Program-made: the position numbers and the translations under genes
Shown: one piece after another, positions 8,008-15,399 of the stretch
Position numbering within the stretch: position 1 is the stretch's first letter
Layout of the letters: each line of letters begins with the position of its first letter
Assembly (NCBI GenBank): GCA_015494155.1
Contig: WGBU01000190.1
Location: 1 to 36,173 of the forward strand
Length of the DNA: 36,173 nt
Source of the DNA: Deltaproteobacteria bacterium
GTDB lineage: Bacteria > Desulfobacterota > Dissulfuribacteria > Dissulfuribacterales > Dissulfuribacteraceae
Reading direction: 5' to 3'
The notes under the pieces: model-generated
The model's input: the letters and a program-made list of their open reading frames with translations, nothing else
What the model was told of the DNA's origin: nothing
The model's database searches: none

Positions 8008-10116
8008 ATGAAGGTCAAGAACCTCTTCGTTGCATCCATGGAGCCAGGTGCAGGGAAGTTACTCATCACCATGGGTATCATGGAGATCCTCTCCAGGAGG
8101 TTGGGCCGTGTGGGCTTCTTCAGGCCGATCATTGATGCAGAAGATGGTGACAAGGACAATGATATCAAGCTGATGTTGAGGCGTTATTGCCCCTATATGG
8201 ACTACCACGAGACCTTTGGCTTCACAGTGGACGAGGTCAAGGAACTCGCTGCCCAGGGTAGATTTAAAGAGGTACTGAGCAACCTCATAGGTAAGCTCAA
8301 GTGGCTAAATGATCATTACGATTTTGTCCTGTGCGAAGGGTTGAACAGCCAGGGGTTCCTCTCTGCCTTTGACAAGGACATAAATATCGAGATAGCCAAG
8401 AATCTGGGCTGTCCATTCGTGAGCGTGATAAACGGCATTGGCCTGGGCGCCAAAGAGGTGGAAGAGGCCATAGTGATCACCCATGAGGCAGTGGAACGGT
8501 CTGGTTGTATCCACTTTGCCATATTTGTAAACAGGCTCGCACCGAATGTTCTGGGTGTCTTCAGGTCTGGGCAAGGTACAAAGGCAAGGGACGAGATGCC
8601 CCCAGTCTTTTTCATCCCAGAGATAGAAGAGCTGGACCGCCCCACACTAAAGGACATACAAGAGGGGCTTGGGGCACGCCAGGTACTTGGGCGCAAGGAA
8701 GACATGGGGCGCATAGTAAGACAGTTCAAGATCGCCTCGATGACCATGGAACACTTTCTCGATTATGTGGAAGATGGAGACCTCATAGTCGCTGCCGGGG
8801 ACAGGTCGGATATTGTCCTGGCCACAATAGTAAGCCTCTTTTCCCCCAATTATCAAAAGGTTGCAGGGATCATACTCACCGGTGGCTTTGTGCCCGGACC
8901 AAATGTCATGCGTCTTTTAAAGGGGCGGACACTGCCAGCACCTGTATTAAGTGTAGATACAGATACTTACACTACGGTAAAGAATATTACGGGCGTGCCA
9001 GTGGAGATATCGCCTACAGACGAACGAAAGATCGCCCTGGGCCTTGGGACCTTTGAGGAGAACGTGGACCCAGAGGCCCTCATTACCAGGGCAGAGATCA
9101 CCACATCCAGGATCATGACGCCAGTAATGTTTGAATACAGCCTATTTGAGAGGGCCAGGGCCGATGTGAGACATATCGTTCTGCCTGAAAGCGAGGACGA
9201 ACGCATTCTGAGGGCAACAGAGATCCTGATTAGGAGAAATGTGGTCCGCATAACGCTCCTTGGTGACCCAGACGAGATCGTGGCCCATGCAACATCCCTT
9301 GGGCTGGACATAGGCGATGTGGAGATCGTGGACCCAGAGACGTCTCAGTGGACAGAGGAATTCGTCCAAGAGTTGTATGAACTCAGGCGGCACAAGGGGC
9401 TCACCCTCGACGGTGCCAGAGACGCCATGAGCAATCCCTCTTACTATGGGACTATGATGGTCTATAAGGGCTATGTGGATGGCATGGTCTCTGGTGCAAT
9501 CCACACCACGGCAGATACCATCAGGCCTGCACTCCAGATAATAAAGACCAAAGAGGGATATTCCATAGTCTCAAGTGTATTCTTCATGTGCCTTTCCACT
9601 CGGGTGCTCGTCTATGGAGACTGCGCCATAAACCCAGACCCCAACGCAGAGGAACTGGCAGAGATCGCCGTTGCCTCTGCAGAGACTGCCAAGCAGTTTG
9701 GGATCGAGCCCTTGGTAGCTATGCTCTCATATTCTACTGGTGATTCTGGCCGCGGACAGGATGTGGAAAAGGTAAGACGTGCCACAGAGATCGTCCGTAC
9801 CCGCCGACCCGACATCCTCGTGGAGGGGCCAATACAATACGATGCCGCCATTGACCCTGAAGTTGCCAAAAAGAAGATGCCCGAAAGCCCAGTGGCAGGC
9901 AGAGCCACTGTCTTTATCTTCCCAGACCTCAACACAGGGAACAATACCTATAAGGCAGTACAGCGTTCTTCAGGCGCCATTGCCATAGGTCCAATACTCC
10001 AAGGGCTCAAGAGGCCTGTGAACGATCTCAGCAGGGGATGCACTGTGCCAGATATCGTCAACACAGTGGCCATTACTGCGATACAGGCACAGGAGAGGGG
10101 CACACCCCATGAGTGA
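8008..10116 (+). CDS. pta: Phosphate acetyltransferase, long form
   Basis: Converts acetyl-CoA and phosphate to acetyl phosphate. The order is the long three-domain form: an N-terminal P-loop (DTBS/CobB-like) domain at ~1-215, a DRTGG-type middle domain at ~215-335, and the catalytic PTA_PTB domain at ~380-702 (HIVLPESEDERILRA, GDSGRGQDVEKVR, PDLNTGNNTYKAVQRSSGA). The P-loop reads EPGAGKLL, so the Ser/Thr that normally follows the Walker A lysine is leucine. Nucleotide binding by this domain is therefore doubtful, while the catalytic domain looks intact. It starts 4 bases after the eda stop and pairs with ackA downstream. Confidence 0.95.
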   Translation: MKVKNLFVASMEPGAGKLLITMGIMEILSRRLGRVGFFRPIIDAEDGDKDNDIKLMLRRYCPYMDYHETFGFTVDEVKELAAQGRFKEVLSNLIGKLKWLNDHYDFVLCEGLNSQGFLSAFDKDINIEIAKNLGCPFVSVINGIGLGAKEVEEAIVITHEAVERSGCIHFAIFVNRLAPNVLGVFRSGQGTKARDEMPPVFFIPEIEELDRPTLKDIQEGLGARQVLGRKEDMGRIVRQFKIASMTMEHFLDYVEDGDLIVAAGDRSDIVLATIVSLFSPNYQKVAGIILTGGFVPGPNVMRLLKGRTLPAPVLSVDTDTYTTVKNITGVPVEISPTDERKIALGLGTFEENVDPEALITRAEITTSRIMTPVMFEYSLFERARADVRHIVLPESEDERILRATEILIRRNVVRITLLGDPDEIVAHATSLGLDIGDVEIVDPETSQWTEEFVQELYELRRHKGLTLDGARDAMSNPSYYGTMMVYKGYVDGMVSGAIHTTADTIRPALQIIKTKEGYSIVSSVFFMCLSTRVLVYGDCAINPDPNAEELAEIAVASAETAKQFGIEPLVAMLSYSTGDSGRGQDVEKVRRATEIVRTRRPDILVEGPIQYDAAIDPEVAKKKMPESPVAGRATVFIFPDLNTGNNTYKAVQRSSGAIAIGPILQGLKRPVNDLSRGCTVPDIVNTVAITAIQAQERGTPHE

Positions 10117-10170
10117 GGGAAGGTGGCATGCCCTTTGTATTGTAATTGCTGCATCTAGTTGTGGTGTAGT

Positions 10171-11397
10171 ATGAAGCAAAGACTCCTTGTACTCAATTCA
10201 GGCTCTTCTTCCCTAAAGTTTAAGCTCTTCGAGGTCCCAGACCTAATAGCACTGGCCTGGGGGGCCATTGAAGAGATAGGTGGAGAGGGACCAATTGGTC
10301 ATATAGAGGTCTCATCCAGTGGTAAGGAGCCAGTAAAACACTACCTTGGAGCTGGGGTCTCTGTAAAGGACCACAGGGAGGCCCTTGGCCAAATGGCATC
10401 TCTCTTCAAGGAGACCGCAGTCCTAGACTCCCTGCACGGCCTCTATGGCATTGGCCACAGGGTCGTCCATGGGGGTGAGCACTTCAAGGCCCCTGTATTG
10501 ATAGACCAGGAGGTCATGTCCACTATAAAGGCCCTTGTCCCCCTAGCACCCCTCCACAATCCATCTAATCTCCTGGGGATAGAGGTGGCGTTTGAGGGGG
10601 CACCAGAGGTCCCACAGGTAGCTGTGTTCGATACTGCTTTTCATCAGACCATCCCAGATCACGCCTTTATGTATGCAATTCCCAAGGAGTACTATACCCG
10701 CCACGGTATTAGGAGATATGGGTTCCACGGTACATCCCACTCTTTTGTTGCAAAACGTGCTGCAAAATACTTGGGGCGTCCCCTCCAGGACCTCAAGCTC
10801 ATCACATTACACCTCGGAAATGGTGCAAGCTGCGCGGCAATAGAAGGTGGAAGGTGCCTTGATACGTCCATGGGGTTTACACCCCTGGAGGGTCTGATGA
10901 TGGGGACCCGGTGTGGTGACATTGACCCTTCGATCCTGCCTTATCTCGCCCGAAATCTCCACATGGGGCTGGATGAGATCGAACAAGTCCTAAATAGGAG
11001 AAGTGGACTAAAGGGCATCTGTGGAGAGAGTGACATGAGGCGTATATTGGAGCGTTTTAAGGCAGGAGACCTAGATGCAGGGCTTGCGGTCAGGATGTTT
11101 ACATACAGGATAAAGAAGTACATTGGGGCATACACGGGGGTCCTTGGCGGGCTCGACTGCCTCGTCTTTACCGGAGGCATTGGGGAGAACTCCCCGGTGA
11201 TAAGGGAGATGAGCGTTGATGGCCTTAGATGCCTGGGGATAGAGATCGACCAGGAGAAAAACAGAATAGCAACGGGGCTGCCTGGGGCTATTACAGACAT
11301 TTCAAGGGGGGGTACTGGGGTGAGGGTGCTCGTTGTGCCAACAGACGAGGAGCAAGAGATAGCGCACCAGGCCCTTATGGTGATCGAGAATGGATAG
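10171..11397 (+). CDS. ackA: Acetate kinase
   Basis: Transfers phosphate between acetyl phosphate and ADP, giving acetate and ATP, or the reverse for acetate uptake. The N-terminal signature LVLNSGSSSLKFKL and the second signature YGFHGTSHSFV are clear. The C-terminal ATP-site block FTGGIGENSPVIRE is present. I chose ATG 10171 (408 residues) because the family begins directly with the MKxLVLNSGSSS strand. The in-frame TTG at 10159 would only add WCS-type residues and has no Shine-Dalgarno. A 54-base gap separates it from pta, the largest gap between zwf and glgP, and I see no convincing promoter in it. Confidence 0.96.
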   Translation: MKQRLLVLNSGSSSLKFKLFEVPDLIALAWGAIEEIGGEGPIGHIEVSSSGKEPVKHYLGAGVSVKDHREALGQMASLFKETAVLDSLHGLYGIGHRVVHGGEHFKAPVLIDQEVMSTIKALVPLAPLHNPSNLLGIEVAFEGAPEVPQVAVFDTAFHQTIPDHAFMYAIPKEYYTRHGIRRYGFHGTSHSFVAKRAAKYLGRPLQDLKLITLHLGNGASCAAIEGGRCLDTSMGFTPLEGLMMGTRCGDIDPSILPYLARNLHMGLDEIEQVLNRRSGLKGICGESDMRRILERFKAGDLDAGLAVRMFTYRIKKYIGAYTGVLGGLDCLVFTGGIGENSPVIREMSVDGLRCLGIEIDQEKNRIATGLPGAITDISRGGTGVRVLVVPTDEEQEIAHQALMVIENG

Positions 11398-12832
11398 GCC
11401 AAGTCAAAAGACCAGGATAATCTGCACCATTGGCCCAAGTTCTAGCTCTAAAGAGGTGCTTAAACGCCTCATGGAAGTGGGGATGAACATTGCCAGAATC
11501 AACTTTTCTCATGGCACCTTTGATTCCCACAGGGAGGTGATTGGAAGGATAAGGCAGGTAGCCAAACGCCTCGAGAAGCGCGTATCCATTATGGCAGATC
11601 TCCCTGGCCCCAAAATGCGCATCGGGACACTGGAAGAGGAGCCAGTAGAACTCCATCGCGGATCAGAGTTTGTGCTCACCACACGTAAGGTCCCTGGCAC
11701 AAAAGAGATGGTCTCCGTCTCCATTGACTGGTTGCCAAAGAGCGTCAGGCCTGGCCAGCGGATCTTTTTAAACGACGGACTCATTGAGTTGGAAGTTCAG
11801 CGGGTGGTGGGAGAAGAGATCGTCTGTAAAGTTATAGTGGGTGGAGAGCTGAGGTCTAAAAAGGGGATAAATGTGCCTGGGATTGACCTTGGTCAAGGCG
11901 CATTCACCGAGAAGGACAGAGAATGGTTGAAGTTTGCCATAGAGCAAGGGGTGGATGCAGTGAGTCAATCGTTTGTGGGGAGTGCAAAGGACGTAGAGGA
12001 CGTAAGAAGGGCTGCGAGGGAGCTTGGTGGCAATCCCTTTGTCATAGCCAAGATAGAACGCTCTAGCGTGCTTGAGAGGATAGACGAGGTCATAGATACA
12101 GCAGATGGGATCATGGTGGCCAGGGGTGATCTCGGGGTGGAGATACCCATCTACGAGATCGCCATAGCACAAAAGGGCATCACCTGGAGGGCACATGCCA
12201 AGGGGAAACCCGTGATCACGGCCACACAGATGCTTGAATCCATGACCCACAACAGGCGCCCTACTAGGGCAGAGGCTACAGACGTGGCCAATGCCATATT
12301 GGATGGAACAGACTGTGTGATGCTCTCTGAAGAGTCTGCCACTGGGAGTTTTCCTGTGGAGGCTGCCCAGACCCTGGCCAGAATTGCCCAGGCCATAGAG
12401 CCCTATATAGAGCGGCCGAGGTTCAAGTGGATGGTCAGGGACCTTGGACGCGCAGGCGCAGGCGCAGGCGCGCCAGACCTTATGGATACTATCTCGGAGA
12501 GTGTGGACTCCTTGGTGGATAGGCTGGATGTTGCCGCTGTCATCTGTCCCACAGAAAGTGGTCATACTGCGAGGATGGTGACGCGATTCAGGCTACCTTG
12601 TTGGGTGCTTGCCATAAGTAATTCCCAGAAGACGTGCCAGGAACTCATGTTTTCCTATGGGGTGATTCCAGTCTATATGACCGAAAAGCCGGCCTATTGG
12701 GGTGATGTAGCAGGAGAGATCTTGAGGGTCTATGGGCTTGAGGGTGATTACACGCTTCTGACCGAGGGTCCGTCAAGGGCACACCCTGGAGTGGATCATC
12801 GGATCGAGATAATAAGCCACAAAAAAAGCTAA
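11390..12832 (+). CDS. pyk: Pyruvate kinase
   Basis: Converts phosphoenolpyruvate and ADP to pyruvate and ATP. Family blocks in order are RINFSHGTFDSH, MADLPGPKMRIG, the catalytic lysine region KIERSSVLERIDEV, ADGIMVARGDLGVEIP, and TATQMLESMTHNRRPTRAE followed by DGTDCVMLSEESATG. The 480 residues are normal length, with a C-terminal allosteric-type domain. ATG 11390 overlaps the ackA stop by 8 bases (translational coupling). A short Gly-Ala run (GAGAGA), encoded by three GCAGGC hexamers near 12455-12472, sits in the linker before the C-terminal domain. In the operon it supplies the second substrate-level ATP step after KDPG cleavage. Confidence 0.96.
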   Translation: MDRPSQKTRIICTIGPSSSSKEVLKRLMEVGMNIARINFSHGTFDSHREVIGRIRQVAKRLEKRVSIMADLPGPKMRIGTLEEEPVELHRGSEFVLTTRKVPGTKEMVSVSIDWLPKSVRPGQRIFLNDGLIELEVQRVVGEEIVCKVIVGGELRSKKGINVPGIDLGQGAFTEKDREWLKFAIEQGVDAVSQSFVGSAKDVEDVRRAARELGGNPFVIAKIERSSVLERIDEVIDTADGIMVARGDLGVEIPIYEIAIAQKGITWRAHAKGKPVITATQMLESMTHNRRPTRAEATDVANAILDGTDCVMLSEESATGSFPVEAAQTLARIAQAIEPYIERPRFKWMVRDLGRAGAGAGAPDLMDTISESVDSLVDRLDVAAVICPTESGHTARMVTRFRLPCWVLAISNSQKTCQELMFSYGVIPVYMTEKPAYWGDVAGEILRVYGLEGDYTLLTEGPSRAHPGVDHRIEIISHKKS

Positions 12833-12843
12833 GGAGATATGAA

Positions 12844-15384
12844 ATGGTCAAAGGTGAAAAAAAGGGGACGAAAAGGGGAGCAACCAGTGGACGGTGCGAC
12901 AAGCGGATAGTGAATGAGCTTAAGAGGGCGTTTGCCTATAACCTCTTCTATCAACAGGGAAAACCTGTGGAAACAGCCACCCTTACCGATCTTTACATGG
13001 CAGTGGCCTACACGGTGAGGGACAGGATGCAACACCTATTCATCAACTCAGTAGAAAACCTCATGGAGAAGAAGATTAGGGTAGTATCCTATCTCTCGGC
13101 AGAGTTCCTCATGGGGCCGTATCTAAAGAACAATCTCTGTAATCTCGGCCTATTGGAAGAGGTGGAGCAGGCCCTTAGGGAGACTGGTCTTGACCTCGAA
13201 GAAATTGCCGATGCAGAACCAGAGCCAGGCCTTGGAAATGGGGGCCTAGGACGCCTTGCAGCCTGTTATTTAGACTCCCTCTCTACCCTCCAGATCCCTG
13301 CCATCGGCTATGGTATCCGTTATGAGCACGGGATGTTCCACCAGGTGATTGAAGATGGGTGGCAACGGGAATTGAGCGATCAGTGGCTACACTATGGCAA
13401 TCCCTGGGAGATAAAAAAGCCTGATGTGTGCTATTCCATAGGTTTTGGGGGGCGAACAGAGCAGTACACAGACGATGCAGGCAGGTTCAGGGTCCGCTGG
13501 CTGCCAGCGCGCATGGTAAATGCAGTTGCCTATGACACACCCATCCCAGGTTATAGGGTGAATAATGTGAATCTCCTGCGCCTGTGGAGTGCCGAGGCAG
13601 TAGATTCGTTCGATTTCGAAGAGTTTAATATTGGGGACTATTATGGGGCCATTGAGGAGAAAGTTAAGGCAGAGAATATCACCAAGGTCCTATACCCCAA
13701 CGACGAACAGTACCAGGGGAAGAGACTGCGGCTCGAACAACAATACTTCTTTGTCTCTGCCTCACTCCAAGACATGATCCGTATTCACCTCTTCAAGAAT
13801 CGAGACCTCACCAATTTTCACGAGACATTTGCCGTACAGTTGAACGACACACACCCAGCAGTTGCGATCCCAGAACTCATGAGGCTACTCATGGATGAAT
13901 ATGCCATGGGTTGGGATGAGGCATGGGAGATCACCACAAAGACCATGTCCTATACCAATCACACACTGCTCCCAGAGGCAATGGAAAAGTGGCCCCTTGA
14001 ACTCTTTGGCTCCTTGTTGCCACGACATTTGGAGATCATCTATGAGATAAATTATAGATTCTTAGAAGATGTGAAGGCGCGTTTCCCAGAAGACAATGAG
14101 AGGCTGAGCAGGATGTCCCTCATCGACGAGTCTGGGGGGCGTCATGTGCGTATGGCAAATTTGGCCTGTGTGGGAAGCCATGCCATAAATGGCGTCGCCG
14201 CCCTTCATACCGATCTTTTGAGGCGACACACGCTGAGAGATTTTGAAGAGATGTGGCCTGGTAAGGTCAAAAACGTCACCAATGGTGTGACGCCAAGGCG
14301 ATGGATGCTAGTGGCCAACCCGAGACTCTCGGCACTCATCAGCGAGGCCATTGGAGACCAGTGGATAAAGGATCTGTCACAACTCAAGAAACTGGAGCCC
14401 TTGGCAGATGACCCAGCCTTTAGGGACAAGTGGCGTAAGGTTCAAGAGGCAAACAAGGCTGAGGCGGCCAAGAAGGCTGGGGCAAGCGGTATAAAGGTGG
14501 ATCCGAGCTCCATGTTCGACGTCCAGGTAAAGCGTATCCACGAGTACAAGCGCCAGCACCTCAATGTCCTACACATCATCACACTCTATAACAGGATCAA
14601 GGAGTCGCCCTCACTAGATATCACACCGAGGACATTCATATTCGGAGGCAAGGCCGCACCTGGCTATTTTATGGCAAAACTTATTATAAAGCTCATAAAC
14701 TCAGTGGCCGAGGTGGTGAACAATGACCCTGACGTGCAAGACCGCCTAAAGGTGATATTCATACAAAATTACAACGTAAAGACAGGTCATATAGTCTATC
14801 CCATGGCTGACCTCTCAGAGCAGATATCCCTCGCTGGCAAGGAGGCCTCTGGTACAGGCAATATGAAGTTCTCTATGAATGGTGCCCTTACCATAGGGAC
14901 CTTGGATGGTGCCAATGTGGAAATAAGGGAAGAGGTGGGGGCAGAGAACTTCTTCCTGTTTGGTCTAAGGGTGGAAGAGGTGATGTCTTTGAAGGCCCAG
15001 GGGTATGATCCAATGGTCTATTACAACAGCGATCCAGAGTTGAAGCAGGTAATCGACCTCATAGATTCAGGCCACTTTTCCAAGGGAGACCGAGGACTCT
15101 TTAGGCCACTGGTGGAATCGCTGAAATACCATGACGAATATATGTTGTTTGCAGATTACCGTCCATATATTGAGTGCCAGGAGGAGGTCTCCAGGGCCTA
15201 CATGGATCAGGCATACTGGACCAGGATGTCGATCTTGAATAGCGCGCGAATGGGAAAATTCTCTTCAGACAGGTCCATAGGGGAATATGCCCAGAAGATA
15301 TGGCACGTAGAGCCACAACCAGTGGAGTTAAAGTTTTCAAAGGTGCCAGAAGAGGGCCTCGTTTTAAGACCAAAAACAATATGA
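12844..15384 (+). CDS. glgP: Glycogen/starch alpha-glucan phosphorylase
   Basis: Releases glucose-1-phosphate from alpha-1,4-glucans using phosphate and pyridoxal phosphate. Its 846 residues match classical GT35 phosphorylases. The PLP lysine is K675 in EASGTGNMKFSMNGALTIG. Other landmarks are EPGLGNGGLGRLAACYLDS, NDTHPAVAIPELMRLLMDE, VTNGVTPRRWM and FDVQVKRIHEYKRQHLN. ATG 12844 is preceded by AAGGAG (12831-12836). An overlapping ATG at 12839 opens a different short frame and is not used. The position at the end of an Entner-Doudoroff/acetate operon implies that the operon consumes stored glycogen. Phosphoglucomutase, needed to link glucose-1-phosphate to Zwf, is not in the window. Confidence 0.97.
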   Translation: MVKGEKKGTKRGATSGRCDKRIVNELKRAFAYNLFYQQGKPVETATLTDLYMAVAYTVRDRMQHLFINSVENLMEKKIRVVSYLSAEFLMGPYLKNNLCNLGLLEEVEQALRETGLDLEEIADAEPEPGLGNGGLGRLAACYLDSLSTLQIPAIGYGIRYEHGMFHQVIEDGWQRELSDQWLHYGNPWEIKKPDVCYSIGFGGRTEQYTDDAGRFRVRWLPARMVNAVAYDTPIPGYRVNNVNLLRLWSAEAVDSFDFEEFNIGDYYGAIEEKVKAENITKVLYPNDEQYQGKRLRLEQQYFFVSASLQDMIRIHLFKNRDLTNFHETFAVQLNDTHPAVAIPELMRLLMDEYAMGWDEAWEITTKTMSYTNHTLLPEAMEKWPLELFGSLLPRHLEIIYEINYRFLEDVKARFPEDNERLSRMSLIDESGGRHVRMANLACVGSHAINGVAALHTDLLRRHTLRDFEEMWPGKVKNVTNGVTPRRWMLVANPRLSALISEAIGDQWIKDLSQLKKLEPLADDPAFRDKWRKVQEANKAEAAKKAGASGIKVDPSSMFDVQVKRIHEYKRQHLNVLHIITLYNRIKESPSLDITPRTFIFGGKAAPGYFMAKLIIKLINSVAEVVNNDPDVQDRLKVIFIQNYNVKTGHIVYPMADLSEQISLAGKEASGTGNMKFSMNGALTIGTLDGANVEIREEVGAENFFLFGLRVEEVMSLKAQGYDPMVYYNSDPELKQVIDLIDSGHFSKGDRGLFRPLVESLKYHDEYMLFADYRPYIECQEEVSRAYMDQAYWTRMSILNSARMGKFSSDRSIGEYAQKIWHVEPQPVELKFSKVPEEGLVLRPKTI

Positions 15385-15399
15385 GGGGTGTGTGAGAAG

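Noticed and set aside
10159-10170. TTG start for acetate kinase
   Set aside because: The family begins at the MKxLVLNSGSSS strand, which ATG 10171 supplies. The extra four residues have no support.
12452-12473. Three GCAGGC hexamers in pyk as a possible mobile or regulatory repeat
   Set aside because: They stay in frame and encode a short Gly-Ala linker between domains. This is a simple local expansion with no sign of function.
11768-12565. 265-codon open frame on the - strand, opposite pyk
   Set aside because: It lies wholly inside the well-supported pyruvate kinase gene, shows no family motif and has no ribosome binding site. Similar antisense frames lie opposite ispH-ubiA (1794-2585), glyS (767-1387) and edd (5646-6389). 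They are by-products of codon bias.
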